A DNA stretch of 49,991 nt from Trichomonas tenax (GCA_023091735.1 JALKBU010000305.1:1-49991), one strand, 5' to 3'. Shown: positions 1 through 10,089, counted from the first letter of the stretch. Notes: generated by a model from the sequence alone, not told the origin. A program made the numbers and translations.

Positions 1-127
1 TATTGACACTTTTCCATTTTTCCCGCGCAAACACTTCACTTTCCTTTATATTTGACATTCTGACTCTATATGTCAAACATAATTTACATGTCAGAAAAGC
101 ACGTTGTTCTATTTTGTCCCAGTCCCC
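1..127 (-). repeat. Left terminal inverted copy, promoter-like, facing outward
   Basis: Base-by-base comparison shows that 1-127 is the reverse complement of 49865-49991 with two mismatches (31 and 35) and no gaps; similarity stops abruptly at 127. Read outward (minus strand) it carries a TGACATGTAAAT element (82-93), a second TTTGACAT-like element, an E2F-like TTTCCCGCGC (19-28, plus-strand reading) and AAAAGTGTCA at the very end. These are the same short elements that precede other genes here. I infer a promoter for a multicopy gene whose coding part lies beyond the window edge. It has no ORF and does not resemble a Maverick or Tc1 terminus I know. Confidence 0.8.
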
Positions 128-970
128 TCTTTTTGCGCAGCTAAATTTGACAAATTTATTAAATTGAGAAGAATAGAGCAAGAAAATTTGAAAAGAATCA
201 TCATTATTTTGGGAGAATAACACACAGAGCTTATGTATGAACACTTGGAATACTTTTTTCAAAAAAAAAGCATATTTGTGATTAGATTTACCTATTTATC
301 ATCGACAACAACATATTTTACGTTATAAAAATGCTATACAAAGGGAATATAATATATTATAATGAGTAAAGCACATCATGGCAAATCAAAGTTTTTGATG
401 CAAGATATATCTAATATTTTAATGAAATATAGACTTTGTTAGCTAATTCTTTAATATATCATGCACAACAGGGATTCGTACATTGGGGTTCAATAACTTA
501 GCAAGAAGTTAATCCAGTTAGTTAAAAAACGAGTTTCGCCGACTTTGCGTATAAAAATTTAATTGCCCTAATTTCAACAATTTTGATATCGAACATAAAG
601 ATTTCTTTCTATTACCAATGATTTTCTATCATTGTATACATTAAAAATTTAAATGGTAAATACCTATTTCCATTAGATATCAAGCCGTCAATATAAAAAA
701 GCTTATGGTAATACATATGTTTTATTTGCTTAAAATGATTTATTCAATGATAGCATTATAGAAATGATACTGATGGCGAGTAATTATAAGAATTTACCGG
801 TAATGGAGAGATGAAATACGCTGTAGTGATATTTTCAAAGGATCATAATACCACAGCTGATTTACTGGATTTGGTTGCGTCTGTTTCGATGGGTAAATTG
901 TGGAGTTGTCGCGTGACGATTGGTGGATTGCGAAAAGAAATTACATCGACCAAAAAGTGAAATTTATCTA
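128..970. other. AT-rich spacer upstream of the BAR-like gene
   Basis: There is no convincing gene here. A 49-residue open frame (811-960, plus) runs into the next gene's start region and looks protein-like, but it ends exactly at the AAAAAGTGAAA element (about 952-962) that probably marks the transcription start of the following gene, so it is likely a relic or chance. A sequence resembling the trichomonad 3' splice motif (around 218-227) has no GTATGT-type donor before it. Confidence 0.4.
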
Positions 971-1786
971 ATGCATATCTTCAAGTCTAGGAAGACTGAG
1001 CTCCTCCAGGATATGTCTGCCATTAGAAAATACCTCACTAACGCCGCAGAAGCTCACGCCCAGTATGCCAAGTCATGGACTGTTATGGGTGAAAATATCG
1101 AAAAGATGATCGTCTCTCAGAACCCAGCTGTTGCTGACCAGATGGCCAAATTCTCAAAGCTTCTCGGTGAAATCGGAAAATGCCACAAGCGTCTCGCCAT
1201 GGAAGAATTAAGAAATTCAGAAGACTTCAACGACATCATTGAGCGTTACAACATCCTTTACCGTGCATTCAACACCCACAACTCGGCTAAGGATGCATAC
1301 AAGACTGCTTCTATGAATCTTAAGTCGGCTTATCAGCGTGACGAGAATGAGAAGGCAAAGCCAGATTACGAGTCACACCGCAAGGTCAAATTGCAGAATG
1401 ATATTGAAAAGTACAGAAGCCAAAAGGCCGCCGCACTTAAGGACTTGACAGAAGCCCTTAGAGACTTGATCAACCAGAGAATTAAGTATAACAACTTCAA
1501 GGTCAGGAGACTGATCGAGGGTTGGAACCGCTATGGCCATGCCCTCAAGGTCGAGAGCCAAAATGAGCTTGATCTTATTGTCCAGGTTCAGGATGTTTTA
1601 GCTGAGATTAAGGGCGTAAAGAATGTCGACCCAAGCGACCTTAAGTCAATGGAACGTGCAATCACAGCACATATCGAAAATGCTCCAAGCCCAGCTTACA
1701 CACCAAACGAGGAAACACTCGCAGAAGCCAATGAGGCTATGACACCAGACGCAGCAAAGGACGATGCTCCTGAGGACCAAAATTGA
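971..1786 (+). CDS. BAR-like coiled-coil protein
   Basis: This encodes 271 residues, almost entirely amphipathic helix up to about residue 215, then an acidic Pro/Ala-rich tail. The helical part has the spacing of a BAR/sorting-nexin-type membrane-curvature dimer (long charged helices, a conserved-looking RLIEGWNRYGHALK stretch near the end of the helical region). No PX, SH3 or other accessory domain is visible. Membrane remodelling in endocytic traffic is inferred from this fold, not shown. I chose ATG 971 because AAAAAGTGAAA ends about 9 bases before it; the frame is open further upstream but only with a TTG. Codon use is GC-richer than the spacers, as in well-expressed neighbours. It could also be a generic coiled-coil protein. 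Confidence 0.75.
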   Translation: MHIFKSRKTELLQDMSAIRKYLTNAAEAHAQYAKSWTVMGENIEKMIVSQNPAVADQMAKFSKLLGEIGKCHKRLAMEELRNSEDFNDIIERYNILYRAFNTHNSAKDAYKTASMNLKSAYQRDENEKAKPDYESHRKVKLQNDIEKYRSQKAAALKDLTEALRDLINQRIKYNNFKVRRLIEGWNRYGHALKVESQNELDLIVQVQDVLAEIKGVKNVDPSDLKSMERAITAHIENAPSPAYTPNEETLAEANEAMTPDAAKDDAPEDQN

Positions 1787-2565
1787 TGTAGATTAATGCT
1801 TAAAGGTTTCTTTAATTACTATCAAATATTTGACGTTATTCTAATTATGTATACTGCTTCCTATAAAATCATGAAACTAATGCCGTCCAAAAAGCCTGAA
1901 AAATTGTTAATCTATTCAAGACCAGTGTGAAACTATAAGCATATTCTGATATTTTATAAAGAATTGAACAGGAAATTACAGCATTAATGTAGGAGATCAA
2001 TTGAATCGAATAATGATTAAATTTGAATCGTAAAGTCAATTAATTACAAATAATTAAGGCGTAACATATATTTTTGTGCACCATTAACACTTAATCAGCC
2101 ATTGTAATTGAATAACAAGATATCAAAGGATTCAGAATCTTCCATTATTTTTCAATAAAATTTCTTGAATGGATGAAGTATCTGAGAAGTCATCTTTAGC
2201 TTATACTGCATATGGATAACTCAAATCCACCGTAGAGTCGAAAATTATATGATTATAAGAGAGCATAATTTCCAAAATATGGCAAAAACAAACGAAATCT
2301 CAATGTTTGTCTGATAATCAGATAATAAAACTTTTGCTGATTTCAAATATTCGCCCAAATAGGACCTATTTGCACACATATGAAAAATTGATTATCGATA
2401 AAAATCAGGTTAATCGCCGCAATCTCTTGCACATAAGCTATACAGCAAAAATACAACCTATTTTTCACGTCAAAACATACTATTAACTAGTGTGTAATCA
2501 GCAAAAAGTTGGCTGCTTACTAATTCTTTTGACGCAATTTTGTTTAGATCCATATATAGAGCATA
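1787..2565. other. AT-rich intergenic region, no gene seen
   Basis: I see no ORF of note and no tRNA-like box pattern. A small palindrome (TCTGATAATCAGA, about 2309-2321) is the only local structure. It ends where the foldback element begins. Confidence 0.5.
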
Positions 2566-3650
2566 TTGGCATCTTTTTGATTGTTTTGACATTTCTGTGA
2601 ATAAACAAAAATTTTGATAAATTCGCAAAAGTTTTTATTTCAGTGGAGTTTAATGGAATAAAAACTTTTTTGGAATAAAGATGACTTTATATGAATAAAG
2701 TGAATTTGGAATCAGACCCTATTTTGGAATAACCGCCAATTTGGAATAATGATGGTTATTCCATATGCCAAAAATAGGTTGAAAAGTGACAATAATGGAA
2801 TAATCGATTTTTTTTTGGAATCAAAATGAATTTGGAATTGGAATCAAAGTGGAATAATGGAATTAGGAATCGATCTCAAGGTCTCTGTTATATAGCAACT
2901 TATTAAGCAGTTGTTAGCTGACATCGAGCTTGTTTATATGTCCGTTATTCTTCCACTTTGATTCCACGTTTTTGTTGAATAGAGAATACATTGATGCGTG
3001 CTATGATATATGCAAGACGACAGTCAATGAATTCTATCAATTGAAAATGTAGTTTTGCTTTAAAATGAAAAGATATCAGAATAAATCACTTCTAACTTTT
3101 CGATTTTTAAATCACTGTTATTGCATATGCTCTATATTTGAAGTACCCATCGATTTTGAAGATCTGGAGATTCCAAATATTTAGCGTGCGATTAAATACC
3201 TGAAATAGATTGAGAAAAATTGCTTCGCCTCATAGCTCAATTTGAATTGGAATTGAGGATAAAATGATTATGTTTCCAACTGCTTGTCGGTTATTCCAAA
3301 GTATTCTTGATTCCATTATTATTCATTATTCCTAATTCCAATATCGAAGTTGGTTCCAAATTTTGAGAACATTATTCGCATATCCAAATATTCGGCGATT
3401 CCAAAAAAATCGATTATTCCATTATTGTCACTTTTCAACCTATTTTTGGCATATGGAATAACCATCATTATTCCAAATTGGCGGTTATTCCAAAATAGGG
3501 TCTGATTCCAAATTCACTTTATTCATATAAAGTCATCTTTATTCCAAAAAAGTTTTTATTCCATTAAACTCCACTGAAATAAAAACTTTTGCGAATTTAT
3601 CAAAATTTTTGTTTATTCACAGAAATGTCAAAACAATCAAAACGTGCCAA
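2566..3650. mobile_element. Foldback (MITE-like) element with near-identical inverted arms
   Basis: Left arm 2575-2822 and right arm 3397-3642 are reverse complements; the only difference I find is a 9-versus-7 base homopolymer near their inner ends. The similarity weakly extends outward to TTGGCA/TGCCAA (2566 and 3650). The 574-base centre has no usable ORF. The element is full of GGAATA/GGAATC motifs at about 16-20 base spacing (for example 2655, 2672, 2708, 2726, 2743), also inverted on the right. Each arm contains GAAAAGTGACA (about 2781-2791), the start-proximal element seen in front of genes. I could not identify a target-site duplication or a transposase, so it would be non-autonomous. 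The near-identity of the arms implies recent formation or arm-to-arm conversion. Confidence 0.75.
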
Positions 3651-3934
3651 CAAAAAGTGCCACAATTTTTTTAAAATGAAAAAACCGACGAAATGTAAAC
3701 TTTTATATTGTTCCCAAACATGGAAATTCGCATTGCTATGGTATCCAGAGACAATTACATAAAACCTGTTAAAAAGCTTTTCATAATGTTATTCAAAAAT
3801 TGAAAATTTACGCAAAGTTTGGAATTTTGCTTTCAAGATGAATATAAAATATTTTCATTTTTAAATTTTTGAATGTGTGATTAATCTTTCTCTCAATAAT
3901 TTCTGAGAAATTTTTGTTTTAAGCTTTATTCTTG

Positions 3935-4642
3935 ATGTCTGATTTTGCCCACTCTCATCATAACTCTAGTCAGTGCTTCTTCAGCCTTGATGAGAAGCTG
4001 TTTGTGCTTCACCGCAAGATGCAGGTTCTCAACCAGGTGATGGAGAGCACTCCTTTTTTGATGTCGAAAGAATATACGTCTACGAAAATTTTTCAAAGAA
4101 CTAGATTATCTAGATCAGCAACAACTATCCATGCTTGCTCTAGTGATTCTAAGATTCACGAATTTCTCAACAAGAATGTAAGTCCGAACGATATTTTCAT
4201 TGAGCCGAGAAACATTGGCTTGATTCCTGCATCAGAGTGGACACCAAGGCCAGTCACATTCAAGCAGATTCGTGCCTCATACTTCTCAAAGAGAAATGGA
4301 TCTATCAGGCAGTTCGATATCAAGTTATACAATGCTCTCTGCATCACCAAATACGCACAGAGTGCTGTGGATCACATTGGTGTAACTTGGGTTGACGCTG
4401 ATCACTTCAAAGTCAACGAAAAAGTCTTTTCGCAGTTCATCGGAATCATCAGCAACTACTCTAATTTATTCGATATACAAGGACCCCTCGAGACATACGG
4501 CTTCGAGCAGGTTTATCGCAACTCAAATCCAAATTTCATTCGTAATTATCTTTGATATGATGTCGACGATTGCAATGTTCGCTTATTCAAGGATCCGAAA
4601 CAGCGCTTCTCACGCGATAAGACTTACTCCTGCGTTGGATAA
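3935..4642 (+). pseudogene. Initiator-binding-domain (IBD) protein with in-frame TGA
   Basis: The first 206 codons (3935-4552) form an open frame whose C-terminal half (about residues 120-200) fits the winged-helix IBD of the trichomonad core-promoter factor IBP39 and its paralogues: a short helix, then a stretch around HIGVTWVDADHFKVN, then FSQFIGI and YGFEQV. These factors bind the Inr in trichomonads (family knowledge). TGA at 4553-4555 interrupts the frame, but 28 further codons in the same frame (4556-4639) read as normal protein (including LFKDPKQRFSRD) up to TAA at 4640-4642. So the gene has either lost its last residues to a nonsense change or ends early. I list it as broken; a shortened but functional protein remains possible. 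The upstream TTG (3932) was ignored in favour of ATG 3935. Confidence 0.65.
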
Positions 4643-5167
4643 GATGTTGTTTTGTTAATTATTTATCTTTATCATCAAATTGTTTTGTTTATTAAATCTT
4701 TATTCATGTACGTTGTAATAACTCCCCTTTCTTTCTATGGTTTGTTGAAGCAAAGGCATTCCTAAAACGATCAATATATTCATCTTATCTTATCGTATCA
4801 ATTGAACTGATCAAATTGTTTCTCGTAGATCAATGCAGCACAGCCTAGCTAATCGATTCTATAATGCTAATCACGAATTTCATATAAATTTAAGAGATGT
4901 CTTTGCGTGGTTTCGTATTTTTCGTTGGGTTATTTTATCCCTGACTGCAGAAAACAAAGCCGTACATGGATTCATGCATATTAACTTCAATAACCAATGG
5001 AGATCATTCAAATAAATTTTTGGCTAACTCAATCCTTTTTTTGTAAAATCGTTACTGGACTTTAAGAAAAAGACTTATTTTCTTATATTTATCATAGCCA
5101 CAACAGCTCACTCTTCTGCATCATACTCTACCTGTATGATATCGATCAGCAATCATTAGAAATAAAC

Positions 5168-5332
5168 TTCGAAATCTCATTGTCTTTCATTCTAAAAACT
5201 AAGTGAGAATGAATACTAAATTGGTAAATGATGGTTACAATTCAGCATAGGATGAGTTGCATATGAACATAGAAGTCATACAAGAAATATATCAAAATGA
5301 TCTTCGAAATATCATTGCTTTTCATTATAAAA
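5168..5332. repeat. Diverged direct repeat, about 134-base spacing
   Basis: CTTCGAAATCTCATTGTCTTTCATT-like sequence at 5168-5192 recurs at 5302-5326 with three changes in 25 bases. Flanking words such as TGAACATAG also recur after each copy. The TTCGAAATCTCAT core reappears inside the palindrome at 5411-5444, so all three may derive from one element. Confidence 0.5.
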
Positions 5333-5410
5333 TAAATTTATAAATTCAGATTAGCAACCAAACAAGATGTGAACATAGCATGATTACTCTATAGTAAGTA
5401 AATGCTTCAT

Positions 5411-5444
5411 AATGGTCATGAGATTTCGAAATCTCATGACCATT
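5411..5444. repeat. Perfect 34-base palindrome
   Basis: AATGGTCATGAGATTTC is followed directly by its exact reverse complement, centred at 5427/5428, with no spacer. It lies 155 bases upstream of the glycosyltransferase-like gene. It could form a cruciform or be a dimeric binding site; there is no T-run to suggest a terminator. Confidence 0.8.
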
Positions 5445-5598
5445 TTGAACGAATTATTAATGCAAATGCAGCATTTTGGCTTCACACCCATCAGAAAATA
5501 GGTTAGATATCGAAATAGTTAATGTTTGATGGATGGACATCGATTGGTTTTGCTGCAGCATCGAAATACAAAAGTGACAATTAAAATCTTCAAAAAAT

Positions 5599-6564
5599 AT
5601 GAAAAAATCAACTGTAATCTTCACTGTTTGGCTATATCTAGACTTTCTGGCGCTGGCATTCGGTATATTCAAGCTGATAAAGAACAACATAGTGATATTT
5701 TCGAAAGATGAGAATCTTTACTGTGATTGGAATTTTTCGACAGTCGCAGGAGGCACAAAACGGGACGTTGTCTTTCTTTACGCTACAAGCATTGGAAAGG
5801 GACTCCAATTAGCATATAAATCTTTGCGATCAACCGGTTCAAAGTGCAGAATTATATTATTTATTCCGATAGATCTCAAGTTAACAGTAAAAGAAGAGAA
5901 ATTATTCAAACTTTACGATATAGAGATTGCCAGAATCAAAGAGAATGTTCGTGAAAACAAAATTGTTCCACATATGGATCGATATGAACACGAATTCGAA
6001 TGGCTGCAACAAAATATTGATACAGTTGATAGAATTTTCCATACTGATGCTTTTGATGTCTTTTTCCAGGGCGATCCATTCGCTGAAATTCTCTCAAATT
6101 CAACATTACTTCTCGCTCTTGAGCCTCACCAGTTTCGTTCCTGCGGTTGGAATCTCGCATGGTTGAAGGAGTGCTACGGAGACCACGTTTTAGGACAGCT
6201 CCATCACAACTTCATTTTATGTTCAGGATCTATTGGAGGATCTGCTGAACACTATATGAAACTGCTCGATTTGATGATCACATCCACCCATTGGTTGAAG
6301 TGCTGGGAGAGCAGTATGGATCAGCCAATTTTGAACTACTTAATTTGGAGTGGAAATGCGAAGAAGCATGGAATTGAGTATGAACTCACAGGATGCAATG
6401 GTGGTTTCTTTACAATGCAATGGTGCATCAAAGGCAAGAATATTTTGTATAATGAACATGGTCAGATAATTTCGCTTGAAAACACAGTCCCTGTTTACAT
6501 CCACCAATACAACAGATATGCACAGCTTCAAGATGAGCTATATAGAAAGTGTGCAATCAATTAA
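5599..6564 (+). CDS. Glycosyltransferase-like type II membrane protein
   Basis: This encodes 321 residues. Residues 7-26 are a single hydrophobic segment after a basic MKKS start, giving a type II membrane topology typical of Golgi glycosyltransferases. A conserved-looking HTDAFDVFFQGDP (148-160) supplies acidic residues like the DxD metal/nucleotide-sugar site of GT-A enzymes. FILCSGSIGGS follows at about 206-216, and a second acidic and aromatic region ends the protein. The assignment as a sugar transferase is inference from this pattern; donor and acceptor cannot be read. Trichomonads carry many such surface-glycan enzymes (family knowledge). ATG 5599 is the first in frame and gives the membrane anchor. 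Confidence 0.7.
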   Translation: MKKSTVIFTVWLYLDFLALAFGIFKLIKNNIVIFSKDENLYCDWNFSTVAGGTKRDVVFLYATSIGKGLQLAYKSLRSTGSKCRIILFIPIDLKLTVKEEKLFKLYDIEIARIKENVRENKIVPHMDRYEHEFEWLQQNIDTVDRIFHTDAFDVFFQGDPFAEILSNSTLLLALEPHQFRSCGWNLAWLKECYGDHVLGQLHHNFILCSGSIGGSAEHYMKLLDLMITSTHWLKCWESSMDQPILNYLIWSGNAKKHGIEYELTGCNGGFFTMQWCIKGKNILYNEHGQIISLENTVPVYIHQYNRYAQLQDELYRKCAIN

Positions 6565-6870
6565 TATTACAATTTCAACAAATCATCCAATTAGTTCGTA
6601 ATAATCAATGCTATTGATATCTCTATGTATTTCTTGATTTTCTTAAGTTAATTTTTATAATTTTATATTTTGTTAATATGTTAGAAAGTTACAATTAGTA
6701 TCATTTTTGATGCCATGAAGTTATATGCAATGTTTTAAACTTATATTTGATATATTTTTGATATTTTGTTAGTTTTTAGTAAATGTTTTGAATATTGTTG
6801 TTACCAAAAAGAAAAATCTATTTTTGACTTTAATGATCATTGGAGTTCATTTTTTATAAAGGATAATTCG
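6565..6870. other. AT-rich spacer
   Basis: There is no separate gene. The downstream frame is open from 6766 with a TTG-type start, but the added residues (FSKCFEYCCYQKEK and so on) are AT-driven and unlike the rest of the protein, so I place the start at 6871. Confidence 0.4.
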
Positions 6871-7644
6871 ATGAGTGTGCGAAGAAATTGGAGAGTTCGA
6901 GTTTTAGACAGATTAAACGATGTCCGTGATGTATTGTCAATGGACCTTCCATCAGAAGAGCTCGAATCTCTTTATAAACTCGCGGATAAATATAATGAAG
7001 ACAAACAAATGCAAATTTATCAACAAGAAACAGATAAATCAGCATTAGAAGGAAACCTCCTTCCAGAGAACACAAAAAAGGCACAACCAATCGTTTTATT
7101 CAGATCCGAGAATTCATTCCTTCAATATCTCGAGTCAAATATCGTTCCATACCATTTGCAAGTTGTCGTCCCTGCTGCCGCAGGCACAAATTTCTTAAAT
7201 AACGCACAAATTCTTGAGTTAAACACTTGGTTTAGATCATTGTCGATGATTGCATTGCAGGAAGACTTAAGTCTGATTTTCTTCGAGTTTTCGACAGGCT
7301 CGATGCCCCTGATTGTTGATATTTTCCCTGTTCCTGCTGATATGAATGAAGGAAGCATGCAAGCACAGTGGAAATCAGTGTTAGAAGAAGATATTTCTGA
7401 CTTTGATGCAACTGTTGTTAAAAAGCTTAGAACACACATCCAGAAGGGAGAATTCCCGCAGAAATGTCCATACGTAGCAGTAACATTCGACAACTTGATT
7501 GGCTTTGGAAGAATCTATCAAGGAGGATACGATCCATCAACAGCTTCTCTCGACGTTGTTTCCGCTATTTGGACAGACTCAAAAACATCTCCTCCTGAGA
7601 AATTAATCGAAACGATCAAAGCATACAACCAATGGCCAAGATAA
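6871..7644 (+). CDS. Conserved-looking hypothetical protein, 257 aa
   Basis: I do not recognise the family. From ATG 6871 the protein starts MSVRRNWRVRVLDRL, continues with a helical region to about residue 70, then an alternating hydrophobic/charged alpha-beta segment (PIVLFRS at about 70-80, LQVVVPAAAGTNF, LSLIFFEFS) and ends in a W-containing tail. There is no signal peptide or membrane segment. Balanced codon use and a stop followed by AT-rich spacer support a real gene. It is tail-to-tail with the next gene (173 bases). Confidence 0.75.
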   Translation: MSVRRNWRVRVLDRLNDVRDVLSMDLPSEELESLYKLADKYNEDKQMQIYQQETDKSALEGNLLPENTKKAQPIVLFRSENSFLQYLESNIVPYHLQVVVPAAAGTNFLNNAQILELNTWFRSLSMIALQEDLSLIFFEFSTGSMPLIVDIFPVPADMNEGSMQAQWKSVLEEDISDFDATVVKKLRTHIQKGEFPQKCPYVAVTFDNLIGFGRIYQGGYDPSTASLDVVSAIWTDSKTSPPEKLIETIKAYNQWPR

Positions 7645-7817
7645 CACGCAACATTTTATAACATTTAACACAGAAATGTATGCTTTTAGACAGCAAAAAT
7701 CAAATTGAAATTATTCAAGAAATAATGAATCTTCAAAATGTATCAAAAGAATGAATATATAGAATTATGCTGATTATAAAAACAATAACTTTAACAAAAT
7801 AAACAAACTAATATAGA

Positions 7818-9467
7818 TTATTCAACAAAGCTCTGTAACTGTTTGACTTTTGCAGCAACAATTTCTTTTTCAAGTTCCACGAAAGCTTTTTCGGATTCTG
7901 ATTTATCTTCTAAAAGAGCTTTAACGTGGACTTTCAGTCTCTTATTCTCAGAAATCGCTTCGTTTGCAGCCATATTGAGTATCTTCATCTCTTCGGCAGA
8001 CTTTGATGGTGAAACATCAAAAACAACTTCTTTGTGCATTTCGATGTTCGGTGTAACACTTTTCATCCAGAATCCAATTCTCGATGGACAAAACTCTCTC
8101 ATTCCCCAGTAAATAAGAGATCTTGGTATCTGTATTCCTGCATCTTTTAATAGCGTTGATGCAGTGAATAATGATAAATCATTAAACAATGAAACCGCGT
8201 GTTGTATTAAAGCGCCTCGCTTTTCATCAGATTTCCTCAAAACCAATAAAAGAACACACGCCAATCCTCTTAAGAACACATCTCCAGCGTCAATAGATTC
8301 AACGGAAGCAGCCTGATAGAAGACGCGGCGTTGGATAGATAAACATGATCTCATAATGTTTTCAACACGATTTGATGGTGTAAATGTAGAAATGTCTAAT
8401 GCTGATGATTTGTGGCATTCATAGCAGACGAATGAAGTAAAGAGCATGAAATATTTGTCGTTTGCGAGTTCCTCTATTTTAAAGACTTCTTTGTCTTCAA
8501 AAACAAAAGTTGGATTCGACATTGAAAGAGTTTCAAGAAGTCCTAAAATCGTTTGTCTCGTCGAAGGTCTTCTCGCAGCGACATCGAGCAACCACAAAGA
8601 ATCAAATGCCTTTAGTGGATGGCAGAAGATGCAGCTGTTGATGCACTTCAAAGCATTGTTGACTGTTTCATCATCAGCTGTTGCATTTTTAGCGACTTCA
8701 ATGAATCTGTCGAATGCGCCATCATTGAAAACACAGATTTGAGAATTTGATAAATTCACGAGATCTTTAGGATGCAATAATGCTATTAATACGTTTGTCG
8801 CGAGATTTGAGAAGTTTGTTTGGAATAAAGTGTCCAATAATCTTGGAATATGACCCATATCGATAAAATACTTTCTTGTTTGTTGATCAGACACTAAAAG
8901 AGACAGCAATTCCAAATGTGTGTCGTTTGTAGATATTGTCGGTAAAATTTGCTCGATTAATCCATTAAAAACTAATGGAACGCGTAGTGTTGTATCTATT
9001 TGCGCAACTTGGACAATAAACGATATAATAAAAGAATTGGACGCGAAAGGAACAAAATCTGCAATTTCATTTGGCGTTGAAGTGAGTTTGAAGAGATCTT
9101 CATTTGTATTGATGCATTTATAGCACAATCCGCAAAACGGAGGAAGCAGCTGAGTGCTAAAAAGATTGTGGTTTGAGATAACAGTCCTAAACAGAGTCGA
9201 TAAATCGGAAGATTTGAAAAATACTTGATCAAAGCGATTAAATGTCAGCAAAAGCATCGAAGCTTCATCTATGTTGTTCTGTTCTATGAATGAGCAAACT
9301 TTTGGAATTATTGGTAAAATTAATTTTCTTGATAAATCCGGTTTGTTTTTCAAAACGTCTGAAATCCGTCCGCATGTTTCCTCAGTGTTCTTCTGCGTCA
9401 GTTCCTTCACGAGGGACTCGACGTACTGCTCGTCTGACGTCGTTGGAGCGAGAATCGAGGTGAGCAT
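7818..9467 (-). CDS. ARM/HEAT-type solenoid with C-terminal coiled coil
   Basis: This encodes 549 residues. About the first 470 are consecutive hydrophobic helices of armadillo/HEAT character. The last 70 or so (from about AEEMKILNMAANEAI) are a heptad-like charged coiled coil. This head-plus-coil layout recalls vesicle tethers of the p115/Uso1 type, but the coil is much shorter and I see no diagnostic motif, so the comparison is only structural. The start ATG at 9467 is immediately preceded on its strand by AAAAAGTGACA, the start-proximal element of this genome; the GTG at 9473 lies inside that element and is rejected. Confidence 0.75.
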   Translation of the reverse strand: MLTSILAPTTSDEQYVESLVKELTQKNTEETCGRISDVLKNKPDLSRKLILPIIPKVCSFIEQNNIDEASMLLLTFNRFDQVFFKSSDLSTLFRTVISNHNLFSTQLLPPFCGLCYKCINTNEDLFKLTSTPNEIADFVPFASNSFIISFIVQVAQIDTTLRVPLVFNGLIEQILPTISTNDTHLELLSLLVSDQQTRKYFIDMGHIPRLLDTLFQTNFSNLATNVLIALLHPKDLVNLSNSQICVFNDGAFDRFIEVAKNATADDETVNNALKCINSCIFCHPLKAFDSLWLLDVAARRPSTRQTILGLLETLSMSNPTFVFEDKEVFKIEELANDKYFMLFTSFVCYECHKSSALDISTFTPSNRVENIMRSCLSIQRRVFYQAASVESIDAGDVFLRGLACVLLLVLRKSDEKRGALIQHAVSLFNDLSLFTASTLLKDAGIQIPRSLIYWGMREFCPSRIGFWMKSVTPNIEMHKEVVFDVSPSKSAEEMKILNMAANEAISENKRLKVHVKALLEDKSESEKAFVELEKEIVAAKVKQLQSFVE

Positions 9468-10089
9468 TGTCACTTTTTGGTGTTTTTATTCAGCATTATA
9501 TGATTTGTTCATTTTATCATTAATATCATTGTGAACCGTATAAAGCTACATGAGGTTGACTATTATCAACGGGAATTGGCTTCTATTATTGCTTCAATGA
9601 GTTCAAAAAACGTAATGAAAATCGTCAGACGTCAGGTTCAACAAATTACTTACAAATTCATTGATTTAGTGTTCTGCTGCTGTTGCTTTGCGAAGTGCTA
9701 TGTTAACATCGCATAATCTTAAAGGAATTCTATGTTTCATTGCTTCACATTATAGATGAAAGAAAATCTCTTTAATTCGGCTTCAAATATCTTTTGACGG
9801 TCATTCCGCTGTCGAAAATTCACAACACCATCTCTGTGGGAATAAGAGACTGCTCTATTCTTCGTTTTGTATTACTTTATTGATAGAGATTTCTACAATT
9901 CAATAAAACATTTTAAACCCATATTGATCTTTGTTTCTTATATGATCTCACATTAATATACATATAGGAAGAGGTAATGTGAGCAAAATAACAATGTTTA
10001 ATAATAAAATAATACAAAAACAAAACAAATCATCAAAGAAATAATAAAATTAGAAAATTGCATAATAAATGCAGGTCATAATATTGGAA
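9468..10089. other. Spacer with possible histone-fold gene remnant on the minus strand
   Basis: On the minus strand a short open stretch (about 9748-9665) reads EAMKHRIPLRLCDVNIALRK. This resembles helix 2-loop-helix 3 of TAF6/H4-like histone folds, where a basic patch is followed by Leu-x-x-x-Asp-Val/Ile-Asn. It is bounded by stops and frame breaks on both sides. The plus strand also has a GTG-started 61-codon frame. Neither is a working gene, and the likeness could be chance. Confidence 0.25.

Larger units (their letters stand above)
4643..5598. other. Intergenic region with local repeats
   Basis: No credible gene; short open frames here have low-complexity AT-driven composition. It holds the diverged direct repeats at 5168-5332 and the 34-base palindrome at 5411-5444, listed separately. 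Confidence 0.5.

Noticed and set aside
210..230. ATAACACACAG resembling the trichomonad 3' splice/branch motif
   Set aside because: No GTATGT-like donor in the preceding bases and no coding sequence on either side.
811..960. 49-codon plus-strand ORF with protein-like sequence
   Set aside because: Ends inside the start-proximal element of the next gene and has no recognisable family; a relic or chance.
4833..5015. 60-codon plus-strand ORF
   Set aside because: Aromatic/Ile-rich composition of translated AT spacer, no promoter word, no family.
9531..9716. 61-codon plus-strand ORF with a Cys run
   Set aside because: Starts with GTG, low complexity at its end, overlaps a better (though weak) minus-strand remnant.
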